Source: Dyadobacter chenhuakuii (GTDB lineage Bacteria > Bacteroidota > Bacteroidia > Cytophagales > Spirosomataceae). From it: a DNA stretch of 64,000 nucleotides. The translations under genes and the position numbers were made by a program. Below are positions 23,503 to 32,020 of the stretch, one piece after another. The stretch's first letter is position 1, and each line of letters begins with the position of its first letter. The notes under the pieces are model-generated. The model did no database searches. It was not told the DNA's origin and saw only the letters and a program-made list of their open reading frames with translations. Location of the stretch: assembly GCF_023821985.2 (NCBI RefSeq), contig NZ_CP098805.1, positions 2,294,001 to 2,358,000 of the forward strand. Reading direction: 5' to 3'.

Positions 23503-25749
23503 TTATTCCTTCATGAATCTTACCGCCTTAATGCTTTTACTGACAACATCTTCGACCTGCAAAATGTACACTCCGTGCTGCATTGCCGAAACGTTGATGG
23601 AATTGCTATTTGTCTGGGAAACATGTTCCAATCGCTCTAGATGGCCGTCTGCATTGTAAATCGAAACATTCATCCCGCCCCGATTTTCCCCGTTCGTTCT
23701 GAAATGCAGCAAGTCTGCAACCGGATTCGGAGAAATAATCAGATCTGATTTTTGCAGCGTTCCGCAAGTGTTCCGCAAAATTCTCGAATACTGAACCTTC
23801 CCATCCATGTCTTGCTCGGCAATGCGGTAATAATCTCCATTTGCCTGGGTCGTGTAGTCTGTGTATGTATAATGTTTCAAATCAGTGCTGTTCCCGGCCG
23901 CTTCCACCGATCCGATTTTTGACCAGTTCACCGCATTGCTGCTTTTCTGGATCTCGAAATGGTCAGCATTTAATTCCTCGGAAGTGGTCCAGATGAGTTG
24001 TGGCTGATCGCCCAGACATTGGACCTTAACAGTCTCGAAAGTGACCGGAAGTGGGTCCGACGATTTTGTGATGACATTATTCTTTGAAATCAGCCATTTT
24101 TCGGGATCGAATGTGACAAGGTTGGGTTCGAAGCCCAGGTTTTCCAAAAAGACCTGATCGTTTGTGGTGTGATCCACGACCACCAACTTTTGCTGACCGG
24201 TTCCAGTGTTTTGAAACAAAATAGGCAACGGCAATTTGAAAAACCCAACAGAAGCATGGGAAGTCGTCTGGCTGACCTTGATCTGGACATTATTGCCCTC
24301 AGGAAACCACTGCACTTTATAAGACGGATATCCTTCACCAATGAACCACTGGTCGAAAAAGTAAGTCAGGTCCTTTCCGCTCACGGCTTCCAGGTGGCTT
24401 TTAAGATCATTGGTCGTAGCGAAGCCGTAGGCCAGGGCGGGATCTTGCAGATAATTCTTAACTCCTGAGAAAAACACTGCATCACTTAAAATCCACCGGA
24501 GCATATATAGCAGGTGCGAGCCTTTGTAGTAACTCAATCGCTGGCTGAAAATCCGGTTCGGATTGTTCACATCATCTACCCTTACCGACCCGCCGGAATC
24601 AGCGGTGATGGCATTGATCTGTGCATTTCGGTAGACAGTTGCGTTTGCCGGAAATTTATTTTCAATGTAAATGCTGGCCATGTGGGTAGCGAAGCCTTCA
24701 TTCAACCAGATATGTTCCCAATTGCCGCAGGTGATTTTATCCCCAAACCAATGATGCGCAAGTTCATGGGCGATGAGGTTTTCACCCATATTCACCATAA
24801 AAGAACACGTCTGATGCTCCATTCCGCCACCATATGCAAATTGCACGTGCCCATATTTTTCTTTCTTGAATGGATAATCGCCCAGCAAATTGCTGAATTG
24901 AACCATCGCATTCATAGCATTTTGAGCACCGGTCGCAAATGTTGCCTGATTCTCGGGATAACAATAAGTCTGCATCGGAACAGCCGTACCATTGATGTCC
25001 ACGCTGTTATTCAATACATTATAGTTGGAAACAGCAAAATAAACCAGGTAGCTGGCAATAGGATAACGATGCTTCCAATGCGTGATAACCCCCGAACCTG
25101 CAACCGGCGTTTCGGACTTCAATAGTCCGTTCGAAGCGGCCTTATATATGGCCGGATGTTTAATGTAGACGTCGATTGAATCTGCCTTATCGTCAAGCCC
25201 GTTTTTACAGGGCCACCAGTCTTTCGCACCGAAAGGCTCACTCAATGTCCACATGGCAGGGTCCTGATTGGGACCATGCGTAGCAGTGGTGAAAGGACTA
25301 AATGCCGTCGTTGGAACGCCACCATAAGAAATGCTGATCGAATCTTTTACCCCGCCTGCAATGGGAACCGGGAAAGAAACTGTTACAGCGCCATTCATAT
25401 GCGTAAATGATAATGCAACATTATTCCGCGTTACCGAGCTGATTATATGTTCATTAGCAAGATCAAGTGTGATGGAATTCCCTGAACTCGTCATCACAAA
25501 ATGAGTAGTAACGACACCTTTGATATAACGGACAGCAGGATCCACTTCCCATTCGCAACGATAGTACTTGACGTCGAAATTCTGTGAAGCGCTTGTTCGG
25601 GCATTGGCTAAGTCGCCATTCCGTCTGCGCTGAAAGCCTTTCTGCTCCATTTGAGAAATGCGCTCTATTTCTTCCTGATAATTCGGAGCGAACTGCGCTT
25701 GTACATGCACAAAGGCAATCATTATAAATAATAGCAGAATTAATCTCAT
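23503..25749 (-). CDS. M1-family metallopeptidase with T9SS sorting domain
   Basis: A 748-residue secreted aminopeptidase. A signal peptide ends near VHVQAQ. The zinc site HELAHHWFGD lies near residue 330, with the third ligand Glu in NEGFATHM about 20 residues on. The exopeptidase GxMEN loop appears as GGGMEHQTCSF. Residues about 590-670 hold an Fn3-like module (NADHFEIQKSS, YYRIAEQDMDG), and a T9SS type A signal (ISPNPVADLLHF, GVYILQVEDV) ends the protein. It probably trims peptides at the cell surface or outside. The beta-rich C-terminal part replaces the long helical domain of classical aminopeptidase N. Confidence 0.92.
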   Translation of the reverse strand: MRLILLLFIMIAFVHVQAQFAPNYQEEIERISQMEQKGFQRRRNGDLANARTSASQNFDVKYYRCEWEVDPAVRYIKGVVTTHFVMTSSGNSITLDLANEHIISSVTRNNVALSFTHMNGAVTVSFPVPIAGGVKDSISISYGGVPTTAFSPFTTATHGPNQDPAMWTLSEPFGAKDWWPCKNGLDDKADSIDVYIKHPAIYKAASNGLLKSETPVAGSGVITHWKHRYPIASYLVYFAVSNYNVLNNSVDINGTAVPMQTYCYPENQATFATGAQNAMNAMVQFSNLLGDYPFKKEKYGHVQFAYGGGMEHQTCSFMVNMGENLIAHELAHHWFGDKITCGNWEHIWLNEGFATHMASIYIENKFPANATVYRNAQINAITADSGGSVRVDDVNNPNRIFSQRLSYYKGSHLLYMLRWILSDAVFFSGVKNYLQDPALAYGFATTNDLKSHLEAVSGKDLTYFFDQWFIGEGYPSYKVQWFPEGNNVQIKVSQTTSHASVGFFKLPLPILFQNTGTGQQKLVVVDHTTNDQVFLENLGFEPNLVTFDPEKWLISKNNVITKSSDPLPVTFETVKVQCLGDQPQLIWTTSEELNADHFEIQKSSNAVNWSKIGSVEAAGNSTDLKHYTYTDYTTQANGDYYRIAEQDMDGKVQYSRILRNTCGTLQKSDLIISPNPVADLLHFRTNGENRGGMNVSIYNADGHLERLEHVSQTNSNSINVSAMQHGVYILQVEDVVSKSIKAVRFMKE

Positions 25750-25926
25750 ATTAGCGGGGTTGGTTAATCAATGTACGTAAAAATGACACATTGAAACTTT
25801 TCGCTAAAATGAGTAAAAGGATGCTGTTAACGAGAAACGGTTTACCCAGCGACCATATGATTTTTCTAACGGTAAGAAGCTGCGCCTGGAACAACAAGTA
25901 CGCAGCAGAGGAGGGTGCTTAGGCCG

Positions 25927-26133
25927 CTAATCCAATGCGTCAATCAATTGAATTGTATAAACTCCGTCATCGCCTTTTTCGGGCAGCGACATTTCAAGTC
26001 CTTCGCTTTTATTGACCCGCAAATAATTCTCGACAGCCAGGATCGCTTCATCCTCAGATGCAACGTTGGATACAGAAAGCGTAACTCCCGACTTAACAGA
26101 TCCCGAAGGATCCAGATTTTTGATATTTGGCAT
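25927..26133 (-). CDS. Small conserved-looking hypothetical protein
   Basis: A 68-residue frame with an ATG start and an acidic, mixed alpha/beta sequence (ASEDEAILAVENYLRVNKSE, then DDGVYTIQLIDALD). There is no signal peptide or membrane helix. It is not recognised. It reads more like protein than the opposite frame at 25915-26151, which is rich in Cys, Arg and Phe. It lies isolated between the M1 peptidase and a Ser/Thr/Pro-rich gene on the same strand. Confidence 0.55.
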   Translation of the reverse strand: MPNIKNLDPSGSVKSGVTLSVSNVASEDEAILAVENYLRVNKSEGLEMSLPEKGDDGVYTIQLIDALD

Positions 26134-26191
26134 AATGTTCTGTTTTTTTAGTGACGTTTATAAATTCCCGTACCAGATTCTATATATAACA

Positions 26192-26219
26192 AAACAGCCC
26201 GCCGATGGGCGGGCCGTTT
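26192..26219 (-). terminator. Terminator of the Ser/Thr/Pro-rich gene
   Basis: A 12-bp GC-rich stem with one mismatch (AAACAGCCCGCC against GGCGGGCCGTTT) and a 4-nt loop lies about 30 nt after the stop at 26248. A T-rich stretch follows on the minus strand. Confidence 0.8.
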
Positions 26220-26247
26220 ATATCAAAACCGTACTATTTCTCAGCTA

Positions 26248-26871
26248 TTATTTCTGAGGAGTTGATGGTCTTGAAGTGCTGCTACCTGGAACTGTCGATG
26301 ATGACGATGGCGTGGTAGTACTTCCCGGCACTGTTGATGATGGGATAGTTGTACCCTGCGGAACAGTTGAAGGTTGTGTCGTATTGTTAGGAATGCTTGA
26401 CGCTGGTACATTGCTGTTTGGCGTTGTACCTGATGATGGCTGCGTTGCGCTTCCAGGAATTGTTGTCGATGGCTGTGTGGTGGATGAACCCGGTGTTGTG
26501 GATGATCCTGGCACAGTGCTAGATGGCTGTGTAGTTCTGTCGGGCACAGTTCCCGGGGGAACTGATGATGGCCTGGTTGTAGAACCAGATGTGGTTGTCG
26601 ACGGCTGCGTCGTCGTACCTGACTGGGTTGACGAGCGAGGCTGTGTCGTAGAACCCGGCTGGCTCGATCCCGGTAAAGTTGATGGTTGCGTTGTGCTGCC
26701 GGGAACCGTTCTTGGCTGTGTCGACGAGCTGCCCGGCGTGGTCGACGGTTGCGTCGTGCTGGATGGCGTAGTGCTTGATGATGAACCGCTTGATGGTGTT
26801 GTCGTTTGAGCAAATACTGCTGTTGACCCTAATAATGCAATTCCTAGTATGTTTAACTTTAAAGCTTTCAT
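26248..26871 (-). CDS. Secreted Ser/Thr/Pro-rich low-complexity protein
   Basis: A 207-residue protein with a clear signal peptide ending in AVFAQ (residue 22). The mature part is almost entirely Ser, Thr, Pro, Gly and Gln in degenerate repeats of the type TTQPSTxPGSS, with hardly any hydrophobic or charged residues. No domain follows, and there is no T9SS signal or lipoprotein Cys. It looks like a mucin-like or extended linker protein, probably periplasmic or outer-membrane associated. Its Ser/Thr density could offer O-glycosylation sites, but the Bacteroidota motif D-S/T-A/L/I/V/M/T is absent because Asp is nearly missing. Function unknown. Confidence 0.7.
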   Translation of the reverse strand: MKALKLNILGIALLGSTAVFAQTTTPSSGSSSSTTPSSTTQPSTTPGSSSTQPRTVPGSTTQPSTLPGSSQPGSTTQPRSSTQSGTTTQPSTTTSGSTTRPSSVPPGTVPDRTTQPSSTVPGSSTTPGSSTTQPSTTIPGSATQPSSGTTPNSNVPASSIPNNTTQPSTVPQGTTIPSSTVPGSTTTPSSSSTVPGSSTSRPSTPQK

Positions 26872-26962
26872 GTCAATTAGTTTTTAGTGATGAATTTTGA
26901 TTGTTTTATGCAATTGTAACTGGTAAGTAAAAAGAATCATACCAATGCGGCACATGTTTAAG

Positions 26963-27075
26963 CAAACTTCCCCAAATTACCCCCCTGAATCCGGCTCCAC
27001 GTTTTTCTGTCCCAAACGCCCCCCGGATTCGACGTTTTTACACACCCTTTTTTACCCAATTATTGGGGAAGTTTG
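26963..27075. repeat. Nested inverted repeats upstream of the DUF899 gene
   Basis: A perfect 13-bp inverted repeat (CAAACTTCCCCAA at 26963-26975 and its complement at 27063-27075) brackets an inner 8-bp pair (GAATCCGG at 26987-26994, CCGGATTC at 27023-27030). The inner region also repeats CACGTTTTT / GACGTTTTT. It ends 20 nt before the ATG at 27096. It could be a small MITE-like insertion or a structured leader. Confidence 0.5.
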
Positions 27076-27095
27076 TAAACAACAATCATATACAC

Positions 27096-27872
27096 ATGGA
27101 AAAACAGAACAAATTCTCAGCTGCTATCGCGATGGAAAGCACTGATAACCATCACATTGTATCGCAGGAAAAATGGATTGAAGCGCGGAAACACCTGCTC
27201 AAAAAAGAAAAAGAACTTACACGGCTGAATGATGAGCTGGCCCGTCAGCGCCGTCAATTGCCGTGGGTTGAAGTTAATAAGCACTATATATTTGAGAGCG
27301 AGCAGGGCCGGAAAACGCTGTCCGACCTCTTTGATGGTAAAAGTCAGCTGATCATTTACCACTTCATGTTTGCGCCCGGCGACAAAGAAGGTTGCCCTGG
27401 CTGCTCGTTCCTGGCCGACCATATTGATGGCGCTAACCTGCACCTTGCCCATCATGATATTTCAGTTGTAGTCGTTTCCCGTGCTCCGTTGCAGGAATTA
27501 TTACCTTTTAAACACCGTATGGAATGGAAGTTCGAATGGGTTTCTTCCTTCGGCAGCGATTTCAATTATGATTACTTTGTTTCCTTTACCCAGGAACAGC
27601 TCAATAACGGGTCGATTTATTACAATTATGAAGATTTAAAACACGATGACGGCACGGAGTCTCCGGGGACAAGTGTGTTTTTTAAGGATAAATCGGGCAA
27701 GATTTATCACACATATTCCAGCTATGCCCGCGGTGGCGATATTCTGGTAGGTGCCCATAATTTTCTTGACATTACTCCAAAAGGCAGAAATGAAGAAGGC
27801 GCCATGGATTGGATGCGGCATCACGATAAATATGATGATTACAAAAAGGATAATAATTCCTGCTGCCATTAA
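27096..27872 (+). CDS. DUF899 thioredoxin-like protein
   Basis: A 258-residue protein. After a coiled N-terminal region it has LPWVEVNKHYIFE, then IIYHFMFAPGDKEGCPGCSFLADH with a C100-x2-C103 pair in thioredoxin-fold position, and the closing HTYSSYARGGDILVGAHNFLDITPKGRNE typical of DUF899. Members are cytoplasmic, thioredoxin-related and biochemically little studied. ATG at 27096 is preferred to an upstream TTG. A nested inverted repeat lies just upstream. The quinoprotein dehydrogenase gene follows 33 nt downstream, so cotranscription is possible. Confidence 0.85.
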   Translation: MEKQNKFSAAIAMESTDNHHIVSQEKWIEARKHLLKKEKELTRLNDELARQRRQLPWVEVNKHYIFESEQGRKTLSDLFDGKSQLIIYHFMFAPGDKEGCPGCSFLADHIDGANLHLAHHDISVVVVSRAPLQELLPFKHRMEWKFEWVSSFGSDFNYDYFVSFTQEQLNNGSIYYNYEDLKHDDGTESPGTSVFFKDKSGKIYHTYSSYARGGDILVGAHNFLDITPKGRNEEGAMDWMRHHDKYDDYKKDNNSCCH

Positions 27873-27905
27873 TACATTGATAGGGTTGAAATTATTTAAG
27901 TGTGC

Positions 27906-30035
27906 ATGCGAAAACTCACCTTACTACTGCCTGTTATCGCTTTCGCAGCCTTTGCAGCTTATCAAACGAAAGACGATGACCGCACCTGGGCTATCTATAA
28001 GGCCGATGCCGAAAGCACGAGTTACGCGCCGCTCACTCAGATCAATACAGCCAATGTACATCAGCTGCAACCCGCCTGGACCTTCGGATTGAGTGATATG
28101 AAGCCAGGATCCAGACCCGCAAATAGCGAATGCAACCCCATTATTATAGATGGCGTCATGTACGCAACCTCAGCAAAACACCTCGTGTACGCTGTGGACG
28201 CAGGAACAGGAAAACAACTTTGGTCCTTTGACCCCTTTGATGGGGCCGAAGGTGGCGGCGTGAGCCGTGGTGTTACCTATTGGGAAAATGGCGATGACAA
28301 ACGAATACTGCTCACCGGCGGAGATATACTTTTCGCATTAAATGCGCAAACAGGAAGGCCTATCCCAACATTTGGGAAAGAAGGCAAAGTGAGCATGAAT
28401 GTAGGCCTTAGGGACGACCCGGAAACGATTTCTGTGATTCCTACCAGTCCGGGAATTGTGTACAACGACCTGCTCATTATGGGTGCAGAAGTGTCGGAAC
28501 TGTATGGTGCACAGCCCGGCTATATCCGCGCCTACAATTGCGTGACGGGCAAATTGGAATGGACCTTTCACACCATTCCGCTGCCGGGAGAGCCTGGCTA
28601 TGAAACCTGGCCGAAGGACGCTTATAAATATGCAGGTGGCGTGAATGATTGGGCAGGAATGAGCCTGGACATGAAACGAGGCATTGTTTTTCTCGCATTG
28701 GGCTCCCCCAGCTACGATTTCTATGGGGCCGACCGGAAAGGAGACAACTTATATGGCAACAGCGTTGTGGCGCTCGATGCTGCAACGGGCAAATACATTT
28801 GGCATTATCAGCTTGTGCATCACGATCTTTGGGATTATGATCTGCCGGCTCCGCCCAATCTCGTAACCATAGCGCGGGCTGGCAAAAATGTGGATGCAGT
28901 TGCCCAGGTTACCAAGCACGGATTTCTTTTTGTCTTTAACAGAGAAACCGGTGAGCCACTCTTCCCGATCGAGGAGCGAAAAGTGCCGGCTTCCCGCATT
29001 CCCGGTGAAGAGGCGTCGCCTACCCAGCCATTTCCGCTCAAACCCAAACCATTTGCAAGACAATGGATGACCGAAGCTGATCTGACGCACTATTCAGATG
29101 CTGGCCGGGATTCTGTTCTCAAAAAATTCAGGTCCATGCGATATGAAGGACTTTTCACCCCACCCGACCTGAAAGGCACATTAATGCTACCCGGCAGCCG
29201 GGGCGGTGCAGAATGGGGCGGAGCGGCATATGACCCGTCGACCTCTGTTCTTTTTGTCAAATCAAATGATTCACCCGAAATCCAGTCGATGAAGAAGGTG
29301 GAAGAAGAAAAGGAAGCCAGGGATCAGACGGTTTACGAACAAGGGAAATCCGTTTATATGACTTACTGCGTGGCATGTCATGGCAAAGACAAAAACGGCG
29401 ACGAACCGAATTATCCCTCCCTGATCGGACTGAAGAACCGGATGACTCGGGAGGCAGCATTAGATAAGATCAAAAAAGGCGGAGGAAAGATGCCTGCTTT
29501 CGCCAGCGTAGTGAAAGGTAAGGAAAAGGGAATCATTGCCTTCCTTTATGAACGCGAACAAAACTCTGGCAAAGTCAGTAAAATGGAAACCGGTCAGACC
29601 AAAGCCGGGGCTGACAAATATCTCAACCTGACTGCATACGGACATTTCCGTGATCCGGACGGCAATCCAGCGCTCCGCCCGCCATGGGGCACATTGAATG
29701 CGATTAATCTCACAACCGGAGATTACGAATGGCAAATCCCGCTCGGAAATAACGAACGGCTTCGCGCTAAGGATGCACCTGAAACGGGACAGGAAGGCTC
29801 TGCGGGACCTATCGTAACGGCAGGCGGGCTCATTTTCATCAGCGGCACTAATGATAAAAAGCTCCGCGCGATTGACAAGAAAACCGGAAAGATCCTTTGG
29901 GAAACCCTCCTGCCCGGCGTCGCCAATGCAACGGCCTGCACTTACATGCATAAGGGCAAGCAATATGTTGCATTATCGGTAGGCGGGACGAAGGAAAACC
30001 CTTCTGGTTCTATCATGGCGTTCGCGTTACCTTAA
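27906..30035 (+). CDS. PQQ-dependent dehydrogenase with inserted cytochrome c domain
   Basis: A 709-residue quinoprotein. A signal-like N terminus (RKLTLLLPVIAFAAFAAYQT) leads to beta-propeller repeats with Trp-docking motifs (TGKQLWSFDPF, TGKLEWTFHT, TGKYIWHYQLVHHDLWDYDLP). A cytochrome c module sits between propeller blades: heme site C-V-A-C-H at 488-492 and a Met ligand in GGKMPAF. The final blades (GDYEWQIPLG, TGKILWETLLPG) follow. It probably oxidises a sugar or alcohol in the periplasm and passes electrons to the built-in heme. ATG at 27906 is used rather than GTG at 27900. Its stop overlaps the convergent doxX-like gene by 4 nt. No PQQ synthesis genes are in the window. Confidence 0.9.
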   Translation: MRKLTLLLPVIAFAAFAAYQTKDDDRTWAIYKADAESTSYAPLTQINTANVHQLQPAWTFGLSDMKPGSRPANSECNPIIIDGVMYATSAKHLVYAVDAGTGKQLWSFDPFDGAEGGGVSRGVTYWENGDDKRILLTGGDILFALNAQTGRPIPTFGKEGKVSMNVGLRDDPETISVIPTSPGIVYNDLLIMGAEVSELYGAQPGYIRAYNCVTGKLEWTFHTIPLPGEPGYETWPKDAYKYAGGVNDWAGMSLDMKRGIVFLALGSPSYDFYGADRKGDNLYGNSVVALDAATGKYIWHYQLVHHDLWDYDLPAPPNLVTIARAGKNVDAVAQVTKHGFLFVFNRETGEPLFPIEERKVPASRIPGEEASPTQPFPLKPKPFARQWMTEADLTHYSDAGRDSVLKKFRSMRYEGLFTPPDLKGTLMLPGSRGGAEWGGAAYDPSTSVLFVKSNDSPEIQSMKKVEEEKEARDQTVYEQGKSVYMTYCVACHGKDKNGDEPNYPSLIGLKNRMTREAALDKIKKGGGKMPAFASVVKGKEKGIIAFLYEREQNSGKVSKMETGQTKAGADKYLNLTAYGHFRDPDGNPALRPPWGTLNAINLTTGDYEWQIPLGNNERLRAKDAPETGQEGSAGPIVTAGGLIFISGTNDKKLRAIDKKTGKILWETLLPGVANATACTYMHKGKQYVALSVGGTKENPSGSIMAFALP

Positions 30036-30406
30036 TACCAGGCAGCTTTTTCAGCATGCGAACCTGGCAGAAAAATGCTGCTATCGCGCAGGAATGCCGC
30101 AATCCAGATTAAAATCATCGGAAGCAATGCATTGAATGGTGTCCCGTGAGACAGTTCGGTGGCCAGGGCCCCGGCAAAGTAGCAGGATAGCAGAATAAAG
30201 CCAATCTTCATTGTTTTCGGGTAAATAAATAATGCGGCAAAGCCGATTTCCATCAACCCGAGCGGAACGCGATAATCGCCTACACCAACCTTCGCTAACG
30301 TGCTGACAACCTCTTCGCTTCCTGATAATTTCATGACCCCGCTCATGACGACAAGCGCGCTGGCGACTATCGTTACGCCAATCGTGGTAATTCTCTTTGC
30401 TTTCAT
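30032..30406 (-). CDS. DoxX-family membrane protein
   Basis: A 124-residue protein with four hydrophobic helices (TTIGVTIVASALVVMSGVMKL, PLGLMEIGFAALFIYP, IGFILLSCYFAGALATEL, LLPMILIWIAAFL), the DoxX-like layout. The segment GxMKLSGSEEVV matches DoxX-like regulators of redox or quinone-linked functions; the precise role is unknown. It is divergent from an HxlR-type regulator with a 97-nt promoter region carrying a direct repeat, a frequent and likely regulatory pairing. Confidence 0.85.
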   Translation of the reverse strand: MKAKRITTIGVTIVASALVVMSGVMKLSGSEEVVSTLAKVGVGDYRVPLGLMEIGFAALFIYPKTMKIGFILLSCYFAGALATELSHGTPFNALLPMILIWIAAFLRDSSIFLPGSHAEKAAWY

Positions 30407-30423
30407 AATTATTTTATTTTCAG

Positions 30424-30492
30424 CAAAAATAGATACCTTTACTTACCAATATATAGTAGTATACAAAAGGTTAGCAGTATCCTTTTGGTTAG
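30424..30492. promoter_or_regulatory. Divergent promoter of doxX-like gene and HxlR regulator
   Basis: Two 17-nt direct repeats of AGTATnCnnnnGGTTAG stand at 30458-30474 and 30476-30492 and are candidate HxlR operators. On the minus strand TATTTTTG (30424-30431) fits a -7 box for the doxX-like gene. Repression of both genes by the regulator is inferred. Confidence 0.5.
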
Positions 30493-30503
30493 TGTCAGCA
30501 ATT

Positions 30504-30911
30504 ATGGATCAATTAAACGGATTTTCAAGACCACATTCCGGTGCAGAATGTAACAGCAAATTAGGCGCAATCGGAGATGCGCTTTATGTGATTGGCGGAA
30601 AATGGCGGCTGCGGATCATCGTGGCGCTGACAGAAGGCGGCTCGCGGTTCAATGAATTGCAGCGCATGCTGCCGGGAATTTCGCCGCGTGTCCTTTCCAA
30701 TGAACTTAAAGAACTGGAAATCAACGGATTTTTAACCAGAAACGTTTTTACAGACACGCCGGTTGTTGTGGAATATAAGCTTACACCATATAGCCGCACC
30801 CTGGACAGCGTGATGGGAGCACTCGTGGAATGGGGCGAAATGCACCGGATTAAAATACGCGAGGATGATATGCAGACTACAAAGCCTATTGCTCAGGAAG
30901 CGATACTGTAA
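30504..30911 (+). CDS. HxlR-family transcriptional regulator
   Basis: A 135-residue winged-helix protein with the HxlR signature: ALYVIGGKWRLRIIVALTEGGSRFNELQRMLPGISPRVLSNELKELE as recognition core and VEYKLTPYSRTL as wing. ATG at 30504 is used; the frame is open upstream but contains no family residues. Members respond to aldehydes, quinones or disulfide stress. Here it is divergent from the doxX-like gene and probably controls it. Its 3' end overlaps the end of the next, convergent gene by 26 nt. Confidence 0.9.
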   Translation: MDQLNGFSRPHSGAECNSKLGAIGDALYVIGGKWRLRIIVALTEGGSRFNELQRMLPGISPRVLSNELKELEINGFLTRNVFTDTPVVVEYKLTPYSRTLDSVMGALVEWGEMHRIKIREDDMQTTKPIAQEAIL

Positions 30912-31812
30912 TGTGCCACATGTCTCCCGAATTTGTCACCTTCGGCGTGCCCCAAACACCCGGGCCGCCATCGGTTCGAAGATATACGGCAAAAACCAGG
31001 CTGGTAACATCTGAGCCGGTAACCATTAGGCTTCCGCAAGCGGCACCATTGCCGCAGTTGCCGGTTATAGTGGATTTGGTATGTAAAATTTTCGTTTTGG
31101 AATCATCCAGGATTAGCTCCTTACTCCCCGAAAGTTTGACTAGCGTTCTGCCGGGCGTTTGAAGTTCCAGCTCTGTGGTAAAACCGAGTCGCTTATTGGC
31201 AAAATTGGTCGTTGCACCTAACCCTGCCAATGTGATCACCGGATTATTGACCGGCCTGCTGAACTGCAAACGCAGTTTGCCGTAATAATAACGGCTTGTA
31301 TCGGCAGTAGAAGCATTCGCAGCCTGCAATGGTTTTGCCGACAAAAAAACCTGCACTCCTACATTGGTGTATAAATTCACCCCGCGCCCCGCTTCTCCCT
31401 TCGGATGCGACGTAAAAAGCGTTCGCGTAGAATCCTCAAAATAATAATTGCTATTGACCACCGGAACAGATTTCACCTGCGTGGCACTCGCGCCCGAAGC
31501 CGCCCCGAATGTCATTCCCGTCACGTGCTGGGGAACAGTAATGTAAGGCTGATCATCGAAACTGAATGTGACGGTAAGGTCGGATTGGGGTTTTTGGAAA
31601 TAAATGCCTTCGTCCTTGCTGCCGTTGTTGTTGACAAAAAAAGAGAGTGTTTGCGGAATGGAGGTCGGGCCTTTGGGGACGGGCGGCCGGTAACTGTTAT
31701 TAACGCCATCCTGTACAAATTCAAGCGTATTTTGTGCAATTGTCGTTTGCGCTGTGATGCAGGCCATCAATAGGGAACACACCCGTATGGTCAGAGTCTG
31801 TTTTAAAAGCAT
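30886..31812 (-). CDS. Secreted protein of unknown function, possibly C-terminally shortened
   Basis: A 308-residue protein with a signal peptide (ATG at 31812; cleavage near TTIAQN). The mature part is beta-rich with Asn and Thr-rich strands (TVTFSFDDQPYITV, KLRLQFSRPVNNPVITLAGLG) and ends VFAVYLRTDGGPGVWGTP, MWHITVSLPEQ. The pattern resembles the N-terminal domain of long Bacteroidota surface proteins that continue into SdrD-like or gliding-motility repeats, but here a stop follows and no sorting signal is present. It may be a complete short protein or a truncated one. A frame continues upstream of the chosen ATG but has no signal-peptide character. Confidence 0.6.
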   Translation of the reverse strand: MLLKQTLTIRVCSLLMACITAQTTIAQNTLEFVQDGVNNSYRPPVPKGPTSIPQTLSFFVNNNGSKDEGIYFQKPQSDLTVTFSFDDQPYITVPQHVTGMTFGAASGASATQVKSVPVVNSNYYFEDSTRTLFTSHPKGEAGRGVNLYTNVGVQVFLSAKPLQAANASTADTSRYYYGKLRLQFSRPVNNPVITLAGLGATTNFANKRLGFTTELELQTPGRTLVKLSGSKELILDDSKTKILHTKSTITGNCGNGAACGSLMVTGSDVTSLVFAVYLRTDGGPGVWGTPKVTNSGDMWHITVSLPEQ

Positions 31813-32020
31813 GTGTAGTAAAAAAGAATCGTTGAGTTGTTTTTCAGCCGCAATATAATATTTCGAGTGAAAGGTTAAAGCGTTACCAGTCACAAAAATC
31901 CGCAGACCTGTGACAGGCAACGCTGTGCAATGCAATTTTAAGTATTTGAATATTAAGCCAGTGTGAACATTTGCGGCATTCCTGAACGGATCGCAAATTT
32001 ATCAAATGGCTGAGTCTGCA

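Noticed and set aside
24514-25125. Long plus-strand frame of 203 codons
   Set aside because: It is antisense to the zinc-site region of the M1 peptidase, and its sequence has no domain.
26300-26800. Short repeats that at first glance suggest a CRISPR array or tandem satellite
   Set aside because: Units vary in length and sequence, have no spacers of constant size and stay in one reading frame, so they are protein-coding repeats.
26241-26813. Two other long open frames over the Ser/Thr/Pro-rich gene (one His/Arg/Gln-rich on the same strand, one Val/Asp/Gly-rich on the opposite strand)
   Set aside because: They arise from the repetitive low-complexity codons of the real gene; neither has a signal peptide or domain, while the 26248-26871 frame has both a signal peptide and a terminator.
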